Positions 19,126-27,214 of a stretch of DNA of 64,000 bases are shown piece after piece. Origin of the DNA: an uncultured Lachnoclostridium sp. (GTDB lineage: Bacteria > Bacillota > Clostridia > Lachnospirales > Lachnospiraceae); the NCBI GenBank assembly GCA_946499505.1, contig CAMMSL010000002.1, forward strand, positions 62,001-126,000, given 5' to 3'. Each line of letters begins with the position of its first letter. Within the stretch, counting starts at the first letter, position 1. The position numbers and the translations under genes are program-made. The notes below the pieces were generated by a model. It worked only from the letters and a program-made list of their open reading frames with translations. It did not search any database and had not been told where the DNA came from.

Positions 19126-20015
19126 TTGTCTAAACAGGAAATTATAATTTATATTCAGGGAAATGATTATCCGTCTAATGCCTATGCTATTTTAACAGGG
19201 GGCGGAGGACTTCATGTTGCGACGCAATGTGGCGTTTTCAAGGGAACGACTAAAGAAGTTTTTGTTGATCGTCGGGAGTATACTGGTCCGATCTGGGAAC
19301 AAATTGAGGAAGCATTTCAGTTTGTTCTGCGGAATATTCATCTGGGTGCTACCATTGTGGGTATTTATCGTCAGGATGTTTATGAAATTCCGCCGGATGC
19401 CATTCGTGAGCTGATCATCAACGCAGCGGTGCATTCAGTTATCTGGATCATGGTAATATACAGGTTGCGGTATATGACAATCGGTTAGAAGTTACTTCTC
19501 CAGGGAAATTGCCAATGGGACAAACGTTGGAGCGTATGAAAGAGGGATATTCTCAGATTCGTAACGAAGCTCTTGCGTATGCGTTTTCTTATATGAATTT
19601 GATCGAGCATTGGGGAAGCGGTATTCCGAGAATCATCGGTAAGGTAAAAGCCGCTGGTCTGCGGGAACCGGAGTTCATTGGCGGTGAAGTTGATTTGCGT
19701 ATCAATATCTATCGAGGGCAGATTGACGGCACTAATTCACTTCAACATAGTGCCGATGGTACTGAAACTGCCGATAAGCTGCCGGAAAACTGCCGGAAAG
19801 CTGCCGATAAATTGCCGATAACCGAACAAGAACAAAAAATCCACAAGTATGCGTTGGAGAATGGTTCTATTTCAACTGCTCAGGCAGTTGAGTTGTTAGG
19901 TGTTAAGCAACGTAGAGCTAGAGAGATCCTTGGCAAAATGGTTGATAACTGTTGGCTTAGAAAAGAAGGTGCATCAAGAAGTACAGTATATGTAATTAAC
20001 ACAGAGAGGAGATAA
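19126..20015 (+). pseudogene. Frameshifted, 5'-truncated ATP-binding (RecG/AlbA-type) transcriptional regulator
   Basis: Two reading frames together give the C-terminal two thirds of a common regulator family with an N-terminal AlbA domain and a GHKL-like ATP-binding domain. Frame 1 (19126-19488) runs TTKEVFVDRREYTGPIWEQI to ELIINAAVHS; frame 2 continues YLDHGNIQVAVYDNRLEVTS, GKLPMGQTLERM and ends in a winged-helix region (ISTAQAVELLGVKQRRAREI). The expected Arg codon between His and Ser reads TC at 19435-19436, so one base is missing there. The AlbA part is absent, as the sequence starts with TTG just after the terminator. A short duplicated segment (AADKLP twice near 19770-19820) is typical of the family. 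A real pseudogene is likelier than a sequencing error because the N-terminus is also gone. Confidence 0.85.
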
Positions 20016-20077
20016 CGGAAATGAATGCGGGGGATGGATAAATTTCTTTTCCTTCCCCATCCGTCATACTGTTATGA

Positions 20078-20191
20078 TTTTGTATATGGACTGTTTCCCT
20101 TGTATCAATTAGCACAGACCCGCTTTCAGCGGAGTACGACTATGCATCGATGCTTGCCGGCCCGGAAATGGAGACTATCTGGGAGAGATAA
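20078..20191 (+). other. Possible C-terminal remnant of an unrecognised gene in the 20016-20326 gap
   Basis: The gap after the broken regulator holds a frame without start codon, open from 20078, whose end reads ISTDPLSAEYDYASMLAG followed by PEMETIWER and a stop. Residue choice looks protein-like but I recognise no family. Apart from this and a terminator I see nothing in the gap. Confidence 0.2.
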
Positions 20192-20248
20192 TCCCCGGGG
20201 ACGATCTTCAGAGAAAGATTCGACAGGAGAAATCAACACAAATAAATA

Positions 20249-20296
20249 AGGACATCCGTTCAGTACATGGCATAACTGTCGGATGTCCTCTTTATA
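20249..20296. terminator. Terminator between debris and carbamate kinase gene
   Basis: AGGACATCCG (20249-20258) pairs exactly with CGGATGTCCT (20280-20289) and is followed on the plus strand by T-rich sequence. On the minus strand it lies 38 bp after the carbamate kinase stop and is followed by TTATTTATTT, so it probably ends the minus-strand purine operon. Confidence 0.6.
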
Positions 20297-20326
20297 TATT
20301 TTTTAGGAGTTTGTCAGCTGTCTGTT

Positions 20327-21271
20327 TTAAAGATGGATTCTTGTGCCGGTCTTACCGAGTATTCCGTCTTTTGCTTTCTCAAGCAGGGTAATGAGAGCCT
20401 GCCTTCCCGGTTTGGACTCGGCGAAATCTACGGCAGCCTGAACTTTCGGAAGCATAGAACCCGGCGCGAAATGTCCTTCGCCTATATACTGCTTCGCCTC
20501 GTCTACTGTAATATCGTCCAGCCATTTTTCATCCGGCTTTCCGTAATTGATTGCAACCTTTTCAACGGCAGTCAGGATGATAAGGAAATCAGCGTCCAGC
20601 TCTTTTGCCATAAGGCAGCTTGCGAAGTCCTTGTCAATGACGGCGCTGGCACCTTTTAAGTGATTGCCCTGACGAGTGACAGGGATACCGCCGCCGCCGC
20701 AGGCAATGACTACATCGCCGGAGTCCACCATGTTACGGATCGTTCCAATCTCGATGATCTCCTGAGGTTTCGGGGAAGCAACCACACGTCGGTAGCCGCG
20801 TCCTGCATCTTCTTTCATAATGTAGTCATATTTTTCTGTCATCATATCAGCCTGCTCTTTTGTCATAAAACGGCCGATCGGCTTAGACGGATGCTCGAAT
20901 GCCGGATCATTAGGATCAACCCTCACCTGCGTGATCATAGTCGCCACAGGGATATCTGTGATTCCCCTGTTTAAGAGCTCTTCACGGAGCGCATTCTGCA
21001 GGTCATAACCGATGTACGCCTGACTCATGGCAACACAGACAGACAGCGGTGTGTTCGGCTGCTGCGGATCTTCATGGGTGAGGGCAAGCATAGCGTTGTT
21101 GACCATGCCCACCTGAGGTCCGTTCCCGTGAGCGACTACAACCTCGCATCCATCCTGTATCAGGTCAACAATGGCGCGGGATGTGATCTTAACGGCCTTC
21201 ATCTGCTCCGGCAGAGTATTGCCGAGGGCGTTTCCGCCCAGAGCAATAACGATACGTTTTTTCTTTTCCAT
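20327..21271 (-). CDS. arcC: Carbamate kinase
   Basis: A 314-residue enzyme converting carbamoyl phosphate and ADP to ATP, CO2 and ammonia. Family motifs are IALGGNALG at the N-terminus, VVAHGNGPQVGMV (substrate loop), VVASPKPQEI, CGGGGIPV and VDKDFASCLMA-like (VIDKDFASCLMAKEL). A GGAGG site precedes the ATG. It is the last gene of the minus-strand arm, where it would recover energy from carbamoyl phosphate made by the YgeW-type transferase. No arginine deiminase genes are nearby, so its substrate is probably purine- or amino-acid-derived. Confidence 0.96.
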   Translation of the reverse strand: MEKKKRIVIALGGNALGNTLPEQMKAVKITSRAIVDLIQDGCEVVVAHGNGPQVGMVNNAMLALTHEDPQQPNTPLSVCVAMSQAYIGYDLQNALREELLNRGITDIPVATMITQVRVDPNDPAFEHPSKPIGRFMTKEQADMMTEKYDYIMKEDAGRGYRRVVASPKPQEIIEIGTIRNMVDSGDVVIACGGGGIPVTRQGNHLKGASAVIDKDFASCLMAKELDADFLIILTAVEKVAINYGKPDEKWLDDITVDEAKQYIGEGHFAPGSMLPKVQAAVDFAESKPGRQALITLLEKAKDGILGKTGTRIHL

Positions 21272-21288
21272 AAACTGCCTCCTGAAGA

Positions 21289-21672
21289 TTAATCCTCTTT
21301 CACAGCGGCGATGGCTTCTACCTCGCAGAGCACTCCTTTCGGAAGGGCTTTGACAGCGACGCAGGAGCGGGCCGGTTTTCCGGTGAAATATTTTGCGTAT
21401 ACTTCATTGAAAGCTGCAAAATCAGCCATATCTGCAAGGAAGCAGGTTGTCTTTACAACGTCTGTAAATGCTGCTCCCTGACTTTCCAGAAGAGCGCCTA
21501 CATTTTTCATAACCTGTTCTGCCTGCTCTTCGATGGTAGTGCCGACTACTTCACCAGTCTCCGGTGAGAGCGGGATCTGGCCTGAGAAAAATGCGATTCC
21601 GTTCAGGACGATTCCCTGTGAGTACGGTCCGATTGCTGCAGGTGCGTTTTTTGTGTCAACATATTTTAACAT
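21289..21672 (-). CDS. RidA (YjgF/TdcF) family enamine/imine deaminase
   Basis: A 127-residue small trimeric enzyme that hydrolyses reactive enamine or imine intermediates to keto acids and ammonia. Motifs are AIGPYSQGI (N-terminal strand), [13 protein letters not shown] and the conserved Arg-Ser-Cys-Val segment [13 protein letters not shown]. It has an AGGAGG site and ends 17 bp before the carbamate kinase gene. YgeX, a PLP lyase in the same operon, releases aminoacrylate-type intermediates, so this protein plausibly clears them; that link is inference from known Rid chemistry. Confidence 0.95.
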   Translation of the reverse strand: MLKYVDTKNAPAAIGPYSQGIVLNGIAFFSGQIPLSPETGEVVGTTIEEQAEQVMKNVGALLESQGAAFTDVVKTTCFLADMADFAAFNEVYAKYFTGKPARSCVAVKALPKGVLCEVEAIAAVKED

Positions 21673-21768
21673 GATGTAAATACCTCCTGATGATAAGATT
21701 GTTTTTGAGTGAGTAACTGTTCAGAGAGTTCAGCCGTTCAGCCCGCGCCATTCGCAAAGCTGCAATTT

Positions 21769-22962
21769 CTATTTAAAAACTCTCGGTGTTGCTTTTTCTT
21801 CCAGTTTCTTGAGAATGTCAGCCGGATCTGCGAATTTTGCAAGGAAGATCATAGCTGCGATGATGTACGGTTTGTAGCTTGCCTCTTTGTAGAGAGGATC
21901 TCTGTAGCGGTCGAATACGCTTGCGTCAACCTCGCCTTCCTCACAGCTTACGCCTGTGATGTCGGCCGGCAGGCAGTGCATATAGAGAGCTTTGCCGTCT
22001 TTTGTAGTCTTCATCAGTTCCTCTGTACAAGCCCAGTCTTTGTGCTGTGCATTCTGTGCGAGGAGCTCTTTCTCCAGCTCTTTGATGCCCTCGAAGTCGC
22101 CGTTTCCGTAGAGCTCTGTACGTTTCTCCATAGCTGCGAACGGAGCCCAGCTCTTCGGATATACGATATCGGCGTCTTTGAATGCCTCTGCCATATTGTT
22201 TGTCTTTGTGAATGTACCGCCGGATTTCTTCGCATTCTCGGCAGCGACAGCCTCAACCTCCGGGAACACCTCGTATCCTTCCGGATGTGCCAGCACAACG
22301 TCCATTCCGAAACGTGTCATCAGTCCGATAATTCCCTGAGGAACGGAGAGCGGTTTGCCGTATGACGGAGAGTAAGCCCATGACATTGCAATCTTCTTGC
22401 CTTTCAGATTCTCAACTCCGCCGAACTCATGGATGATGTGGAGCATATCAGCCATTGCCTGTGTCGGGTGGTCGATATCGCACTGCAGGTTGACAAGAGT
22501 CGGTTTCTGCTCAAGGATACCGTCTTTATTTCCCTGTGTTACGGCGTCAACAACTTCGTGCATATATTTATTTCCTTTGCCGATGTACATATCATCGCGG
22601 ATACCGATAACGTCAGCCATAAAAGAGATCATGTTGGCTGTCTCGCGGACTGTCTCACCGTGTGCAACCTGAGATTTCCCCTCGTCCAGATCCTGAACCT
22701 CAAGACCTAACAGGTTACATGCAGATGCAAATGAAAAACGTGTACGTGTGGAGTTATCGCGGAACAATGAGATTCCGAGACCGCTCTCGAAAACCTTTGT
22801 GGAGATATTGTTTTCTCTCATGTAGCGGAGAGCGTCAGCTACTGTAAATACAGCTTCCAGCTCGTCGTCTGTCTTCTCCCATGTCAGGAAGAAGTCTCCG
22901 TTGTACATATCCTTAAAGTTCAGGGCGTTCAGCTTGTCGATATAATCCTGTAAAGTTTTCAT
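21769..22962 (-). CDS. ygeW: Knotted carbamoyltransferase YgeW
   Basis: A 397-residue aspartate/ornithine carbamoyltransferase-fold protein. The carbamoyl phosphate loop is DNSTRTRFSFA, followed by HPTQAMADM and HCLPAD, all family hallmarks. Length and the segment NYIxxx-type LNALNFKDMYNGDFFLTWEK fit the YgeW group rather than ArgF or PyrB. The true acceptor is not settled. Followed by RidA and carbamate kinase, it most likely runs in the direction that yields carbamoyl phosphate for ATP formation (inference). AAGGAGG lies before the ATG. Confidence 0.95.
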   Translation of the reverse strand: MKTLQDYIDKLNALNFKDMYNGDFFLTWEKTDDELEAVFTVADALRYMRENNISTKVFESGLGISLFRDNSTRTRFSFASACNLLGLEVQDLDEGKSQVAHGETVRETANMISFMADVIGIRDDMYIGKGNKYMHEVVDAVTQGNKDGILEQKPTLVNLQCDIDHPTQAMADMLHIIHEFGGVENLKGKKIAMSWAYSPSYGKPLSVPQGIIGLMTRFGMDVVLAHPEGYEVFPEVEAVAAENAKKSGGTFTKTNNMAEAFKDADIVYPKSWAPFAAMEKRTELYGNGDFEGIKELEKELLAQNAQHKDWACTEELMKTTKDGKALYMHCLPADITGVSCEEGEVDASVFDRYRDPLYKEASYKPYIIAAMIFLAKFADPADILKKLEEKATPRVFK

Positions 22963-23016
22963 TTTTGTTTATCCTCCTTGAATATTGAAATAAAAAATTA
23001 TGTTATATGCGGACGA

Positions 23017-23084
23017 AAATCCGTTTCTGTGTCCTCCATTCCGAGGCTCCGCTTAACCTCCATTCCGGACACAGAAACGGATTT
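23017..23084 (-). repeat. Large inverted repeat in the ygeY-ygeW spacer
   Basis: An 18-base arm (23017-23034) is exactly complementary to 23067-23084. The 32-base loop carries, with its flanks, two copies of CCTCCATTCC. A weaker TTTTCG/CGAAA hairpin lies near 23106-23120. The 254-bp spacer has no convincing gene. Within a minus-strand operon this probably acts as an mRNA processing or stability element. Confidence 0.6.
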
Positions 23085-23216
23085 CCTGTGCCATAAGATC
23101 GGAAATTTTCGCTTTCGAAATTAAGAAGGTTAAACAAACTGGCATTCAAAAGTTAAGTTAAAGCCAGAAGGAAGACCAAGTGGAGCGAAGGACACATATG
23201 ACGCCTCTTGAACGTC

Positions 23217-24527
23217 TTATTCGCAATAAGTCTCAGGCAGTGCCGCATATACGGCAGCGCATGTTACAAGATCCTGTTTCCATGTCTTCTCGTTCGGTGC
23301 GTGTGCCTGAGCTTCAGCGCCCGGTCCGAATCCGATACAGGGGATGCCGTTTCTTCCCATGATGGAAACGCCGTTTGTGGAGAATGTCCACTTGTCTGTA
23401 AGCGGACGGCTCTGGCGCATTTCCAGTGTCTCGGGAGCGCCGATCCTCTTGTCTCCGTAGAGAGAAGTGTAGGCTTTCTCAAGTGCCTTTGTTACCTTGT
23501 GATCTTTCGGGATCGCCCATGTCGGGAAGTAGCACTCGATTTCGTATACGCATCCTGTGTAGGACGGACGGTCGTAGTTGTACATGGATACGACTACATC
23601 GCTGCCGTATTTCTTGACACTTGGCAGAGCGCGGATCTCATCCAGACAGCTCTCCCATGTCTCGCCGAATGTCATGCGGCGGTCAAGTGATACCGCGCAG
23701 GAATCGGCTACCGCACAGCGGCTCGGGGATGTGTAGAAGATCTGGGAAACAGTAACTGTACCGCGTCCGAGGAAACGGGCTTCCTCCCAGTCCGGATTGT
23801 ATTTCGGATTTAGCATTTTTACAAGGCCCTTGATCTCTGTCTCGTCTGCATCGTCGTTCTCATTAAGAGCACGTACATCCTGAAGGATGTCAGCCATCTT
23901 GTAGATCGCGTTGTCACCGCGCTCCGGAGCGGAACCGTGGCAGGAAACGCCTTTGACATCGATGCGGATCTCCATACGTCCGCGCTGTCCGCGGTAAATA
24001 CCGCCGTCTGTCGGCTCTGTGGATACGACAAATTCCGGACGGATCTTGTCTTCATTGATGATGTACTGCCAGCACAGACCGTCGCAGTCCTCTTCCTGAA
24101 CAGTTCCTACGACCATGATCTTACATCCTTCCGGGATCAGGTTCAGATCTTTCATGATCCTTGCGCCGTAGACTGCAGATACCAGTCCGCCGCACTGGTC
24201 GGATACACCGCGTCCGCCGATTTCTGTGTCGTTCTCGTATCCCTCGTACGGATCGAAGTTCCAGTTGTCGATGTTTCCGATGCCTACTGTGTCGATATGT
24301 GCATCGTATGCTATGATTTTATCGCCTGTTCCCATGTATCCGATGACATTTCCCTGAGGATCGATAACGACCTCGTCGAAGTCCAGTTTCTTCATTTCAG
24401 CAGCAATTGTGTCGATGTGTGCTTTCTCATCGCAGCTCTCGCCCGGATTCTTTACGATAGCGCGGAGAAATGCGGTCATGTCTTTCTGATAACCCTGTGC
24501 AGCTTCTTTGATTTTGTTGAAGTCCAT
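23217..24527 (-). CDS. ygeY: YgeY family selenium-metabolism-linked M20 hydrolase
   Basis: A 436-residue metal-dependent amidohydrolase of peptidase family M20. Motifs are [13 protein letters not shown] (His and Asp metal ligands), [10 protein letters not shown], the catalytic EED in [11 protein letters not shown], and a C-terminal His region near [16 protein letters not shown]. The start is ATG 24527 because AGGAGATT lies just upstream; a longer in-frame start at 24614 has no such site and would intrude on the spacer. The family is tied to selenate/purine clusters; its proposed task is cleaving an N-carbamoyl or acyl intermediate made from purine rings. Exact substrate is unknown. Confidence 0.95.
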   Translation of the reverse strand: MDFNKIKEAAQGYQKDMTAFLRAIVKNPGESCDEKAHIDTIAAEMKKLDFDEVVIDPQGNVIGYMGTGDKIIAYDAHIDTVGIGNIDNWNFDPYEGYENDTEIGGRGVSDQCGGLVSAVYGARIMKDLNLIPEGCKIMVVGTVQEEDCDGLCWQYIINEDKIRPEFVVSTEPTDGGIYRGQRGRMEIRIDVKGVSCHGSAPERGDNAIYKMADILQDVRALNENDDADETEIKGLVKMLNPKYNPDWEEARFLGRGTVTVSQIFYTSPSRCAVADSCAVSLDRRMTFGETWESCLDEIRALPSVKKYGSDVVVSMYNYDRPSYTGCVYEIECYFPTWAIPKDHKVTKALEKAYTSLYGDKRIGAPETLEMRQSRPLTDKWTFSTNGVSIMGRNGIPCIGFGPGAEAQAHAPNEKTWKQDLVTCAAVYAALPETYCE

Positions 24528-24629
24528 AGTTTTAATCTCCTTTCCTTGTTTGCGCCGTGTAATACGCGGCATAGTGGTACACCCCTGCGGTGTTTGGTAA
24601 ATGTAATGGTTCATCAGGTACCGGAATGC

Positions 24630-25835
24630 TTATCTGTCGTTCCCGCCCCAGACGATGGATTCGTATCTCTCGGGATCCGTGTCGCCTTCAGTGGAGAAGA
24701 GGAGTACTTTTGAATTCTCATCCAGACCGAGATGCTCTCTCAGCGGCCGGTACTCGTCCATTGTCATGATGCACGCAAGTGTCCCGAACGGTGCGGCGCC
24801 GGACTCGCCGGATGTCACCGGCTGATCGCCTTTCACCGGAGCGGCCAGCATGCGCATGCCCCTTGCGGCCACCCAGTCGGGTGATGCGACAAAAGTATCT
24901 ACGTGATTTTTCAGGATATCCCATGAAATGGTGTTAGGTTCACCGCAGGCAAGTCCTGCCATGATTGTTACCATGTCTCCGTCTACAATGCGGATGTCGC
25001 CGTCTCCTGCGCAGGCGCCCTTGTACAGGCAGGCAGCAGCTTCAGCTTCTACTACGACTACTTTCGGAGGATTCTCGGGATAGCGGTTTGCGAAATATCC
25101 CTGAACAGCTCCTGCGAGAGATCCGACGCCGGCCTGAATGAATATGTGCGTCGGGCGCTCGCAGTCATAATCGTGGAGCTGCTCGTCCGCTTCCATCGCC
25201 ATGGTTCCGTAGCCCTGCATGATCCATGAAGGAATCTCCTCATAGCCGTCCCATGCAGTATCCTGCACCATGACGCCGTTTTCCGTCTTTTCCGCCATGG
25301 CATTTGCCATACGGACACATTCATCATAATTGTATTCTTCGATGGTCGCCTGTGCGCCCTCGGCAAGAATGTTGTTCAGTCTTGTCTGTGTGCTCCCTTT
25401 CGGCATGAGAACAACGGCTTTCTGTCCCAGCTTATTGGCGGCCCATGCAACGCCGCGACCGTGATTGCCGTCCGTTGCGGTAAAGAATGTAGCCTGTCCG
25501 AACTCTTTTTTCAGCTCTTCCGAAGTGAGCACGTTATAGGGAAGCTCGGAGACGTCTTTGCCCGTCTGTTTTGCTATGTAGCGTGCCATGGCGAATGAAC
25601 CGCCGAGCACTTTGAAAGCATTGAGGCCGAAACGATAGGATTCATCTTTGACGTATACTTCTCCCAGTCCGAGGCGCGCTGCCATGTGATCCAGCTTCGC
25701 CAGCGGAGTGACGCTGTACTGCGGAAAACTTTCATGGAATGTGCGCGCTTTTCTGACCTCGTCCAGCCCCATTATTTTCAGGTTGGAATCCGCTGTCTTC
25801 GGCATCTTGTTCACTGCCCATTTGATTGTGTCCAT
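24630..25835 (-). CDS. ygeX: Diaminopropionate ammonia-lyase
   Basis: A 401-residue PLP enzyme of the tryptophan synthase beta fold that turns 2,3-diaminopropionate into pyruvate and two ammonia molecules. The PLP lysine sits in FGLNAFKVLGG, the Asn loop in ATDGNHGRGVAWAA and the phosphate-binding turn near SGESGAAPFG. An AAGGAGG site precedes the ATG. It is the first enzyme gene after the regulator, separated by a 309-bp leader with tandem structured repeats. The spacer to ygeY (24528-24629) has only small hairpins. Confidence 0.96.
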   Translation of the reverse strand: MDTIKWAVNKMPKTADSNLKIMGLDEVRKARTFHESFPQYSVTPLAKLDHMAARLGLGEVYVKDESYRFGLNAFKVLGGSFAMARYIAKQTGKDVSELPYNVLTSEELKKEFGQATFFTATDGNHGRGVAWAANKLGQKAVVLMPKGSTQTRLNNILAEGAQATIEEYNYDECVRMANAMAEKTENGVMVQDTAWDGYEEIPSWIMQGYGTMAMEADEQLHDYDCERPTHIFIQAGVGSLAGAVQGYFANRYPENPPKVVVVEAEAAACLYKGACAGDGDIRIVDGDMVTIMAGLACGEPNTISWDILKNHVDTFVASPDWVAARGMRMLAAPVKGDQPVTSGESGAAPFGTLACIMTMDEYRPLREHLGLDENSKVLLFSTEGDTDPERYESIVWGGNDR

Positions 25836-25927
25836 TGTGGAACCTCCTTAATATATGAAATGTTATTGATTTACGATATTGAGAACATGCCAGCTCGAAT
25901 CCGCCCCTTCGTGGCTGCTTCTCGCTG

Positions 25928-26102
25928 ATGGCGTCCGCCATATGCCGGTATCGCCATTATCTGCCGCCTGCAAGCAAGCTTGCGCGGCATATATCCTGAA
26001 CATGGCCCAGTTCGATTTCACCGCGATGCGGTTCATCTCACTGTATGGCGTCCGCCATATGCCGATATCGTCATTATCTGCCGCCTGCAAGCTTGCGCGG
26101 CA
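25928..26102 (-). repeat. Tandem structured repeat in the ygeX leader
   Basis: Two copies of a 58-62 bp unit (25928-25989 and 26045-26102) match at all but a few bases and a 4-base insertion. Starts are 117 bp apart, and the sequence between is itself a diverged repeat of the bases before copy 1. Each unit carries two hairpins: ATGGCG-TC-CGCCAT and a stem GCCGC..GCAAGC with GCTTGC..GCGGC. The 25836-26144 gap holds no convincing gene; short open frames on both strands look like consequences of the 39-codon period. Confidence 0.7.
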
Positions 26103-26144
26103 GATACTGCCGATTTCGGCGCATGTTCATACTTTTATGCATGT

Positions 26145-26792
26145 TCATCCTTTGTCCATATAACTGTATAGCGTAAATTTTGATATCCCCAGCAGGGATG
26201 AGACTTTGTCGCCGGATTTGGTGATGAGAAATGCTCCGGCGTTATTCAAATACTGCACTACGGCGACTTTATCGTCTTTATTCATCATCGCGACGGGCTT
26301 GCCTACTCTGGCGATTGCCTGTTCAATGAGCAGATCGAGGAGTTCGGTCACATTATGGGTGATCCTCTGCGGAGAGTCTGAAGCATCCTCTCCATGGCTG
26401 TCCTCGGGTTCGGTCTGAACCAGTCCGCGGATGGAGTTCTCTGCCGCGAGCAGGGTAGTTATGTCGTAATTCATGGAAAAGATATATACGATCTTTCCTT
26501 CTTCATTACGGATGTAAAGTGTACTGGATTTTAAGATCCTGCCGTCATCTGTTCTTGTCAGATAAGCGAGTTTATCCTTGAGTCTGCCGGGATCGGATCT
26601 CAGAGTCTCCAGCACGATGCCTGACGGGCCGTCGCCGGTATGGCGGTTGGAGACATGTCCGTTTTCAATATAGACGATGGATTTGTCAAGGTCTTTTTTT
26701 GTCAGATCGTGGATGACGACTTCGCAGGAATTCCCGAACTGGGCTGCGAGTCCGTGTGCAAGCTGCTTAAGAAAATGAAGTATCTGCTCCAT
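26145..26792 (-). CDS. YheO-like PAS-domain / helix-turn-helix transcriptional regulator
   Basis: About 215 residues. The N-terminal half is the PAS_6-type sensor (FGNSCEVVIHDLTKKDLDKS, YIRNEEGKIVYIFSMNYDIT). The C-terminal half is the HTH_22 type (ITHNVTELLDLLIEQAIARV; VVQYLNNAGAFLITKSGDKV; SSLLGISKFTLYSYMD). ATG 26792 is chosen over 26828: AGGCAGGTG lies 5 bp before it, while 26828 has no ribosome site and sits only about 8 bp from the predicted transcription start. It is divergent from ssnA and upstream of ygeX, so it is the likely regulator of both arms. The ligand may be a purine intermediate or diaminopropionate (inference). Confidence 0.9.
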   Translation of the reverse strand: MEQILHFLKQLAHGLAAQFGNSCEVVIHDLTKKDLDKSIVYIENGHVSNRHTGDGPSGIVLETLRSDPGRLKDKLAYLTRTDDGRILKSSTLYIRNEEGKIVYIFSMNYDITTLLAAENSIRGLVQTEPEDSHGEDASDSPQRITHNVTELLDLLIEQAIARVGKPVAMMNKDDKVAVVQYLNNAGAFLITKSGDKVSSLLGISKFTLYSYMDKG

Positions 26793-26842
26793 TGCTTCAC
26801 CTGCCTTTTTAGTAAGCATGTCTGTCATGTGTCTCTAAACTC

Positions 26843-26870
26843 ATCATAGCATAAATAAATATAGAGTCAA
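26843..26870 (-). promoter_or_regulatory. Promoter of the PAS-HTH regulator and ygeX arm
   Basis: On the minus strand TTGACT (26865-26870) and TATGAT (26843-26848) are 16 bp apart, near consensus. The predicted start near 26836 gives a leader of about 44 nt for ATG 26792. The -35 lies 8 bp from the nearest palindrome of the operator pair. Confidence 0.65.
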
Positions 26871-26878
26871 TACTTTTT

Positions 26879-26913
26879 CTAAAAAATTTTTAGGTAATCT
26901 AAAAAATATTTAG
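26879..26913. promoter_or_regulatory. Paired palindromic operators, copy 1
   Basis: CTAAAAAATTTTTAG (26879-26893) and CTAAAAAATATTTAG (26899-26913) start 20 bp apart, two helical turns. The same pair in the same order and spacing recurs at 27046-27080. The pair sits between two divergent promoters, so it is a strong candidate binding site for the adjacent PAS-HTH regulator. Confidence 0.7.
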
Positions 26914-26918
26914 GGATA

Positions 26919-26947
26919 TTGACAGATGTGCGAAAAAAGGTTATATT
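26919..26947 (+). promoter_or_regulatory. Consensus sigma-A promoter next to operator pair 1
   Basis: TTGACA (26919-26924), 17-bp spacer, TATATT (26942-26947). The predicted start is near 26954, directly in front of a terminator hairpin, so the basic product would be only about 40 nt long. Confidence 0.7.
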
Positions 26948-26959
26948 AACTCACGAAGC

Positions 26960-26992
26960 AAGGCGCTTGATTTACGGATCAGGCGCCTTTTT
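26960..26992 (+). terminator. Intrinsic terminator directly after a consensus promoter
   Basis: A 12-bp stem (26960-26971 with 26978-26989, one G-U pair, 6-base loop) ends in five T residues. It begins about 6 bp after the predicted start of the promoter at 26919-26947. There is no gene between them. Confidence 0.8.
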
Positions 26993-27045
26993 GCATATAA
27001 AAATATTTAATATGCGCAGGAAGTAAAAAAGCTGTTTTTAAATAC

Positions 27046-27080
27046 CTAAAAAATTTTTAGATGCTCTAAAAAATATTTAG
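27046..27080. promoter_or_regulatory. Paired palindromic operators, copy 2, upstream of ssnA
   Basis: CTAAAAAATTTTTAG (27046-27060) and CTAAAAAATATTTAG (27066-27080), identical in sequence, order and 20-bp phase to copy 1. The nearer site is centred about 56 bp before the predicted ssnA transcription start, a typical activator position. Confidence 0.7.
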
Positions 27081-27116
27081 AATTCATGTTGCATTTATAC
27101 ATTATTAATGGTATTC

Positions 27117-27122
27117 TATAAT
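27117..27122 (+). promoter_or_regulatory. ssnA operon -10 element
   Basis: TATAAT without a recognisable -35 17 bp upstream (the bases there read TTTATA). A weak -35 behind paired operator sites suggests activation by the PAS-HTH regulator. The leader to ATG 27215 is about 85 nt. Confidence 0.5.
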
Positions 27123-27214
27123 CAGTGACAGGACTTAGTGTGCGAATTGCACAGAAATCAGCGATGGCGCACTGAGGGCGGTATGTGTAAAATGAATAAA
27201 AAGGAGAAATTAAC

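Noticed and set aside
20025..20249. A 74-codon open frame after the broken regulator
   Set aside because: Unusual residue composition and no ribosome site; a different frame in the same place looks more protein-like.
25863..26163. Overlapping open frames on both strands in the ygeX leader
   Set aside because: They arise from a 117-bp (39-codon) tandem repeat, have no convincing ribosome sites and match no family.
26829..27214. A guanine/xanthine riboswitch in the purine control region
   Set aside because: The conserved purine-aptamer core was not seen, and the terminator begins too soon after the promoter for an aptamer.
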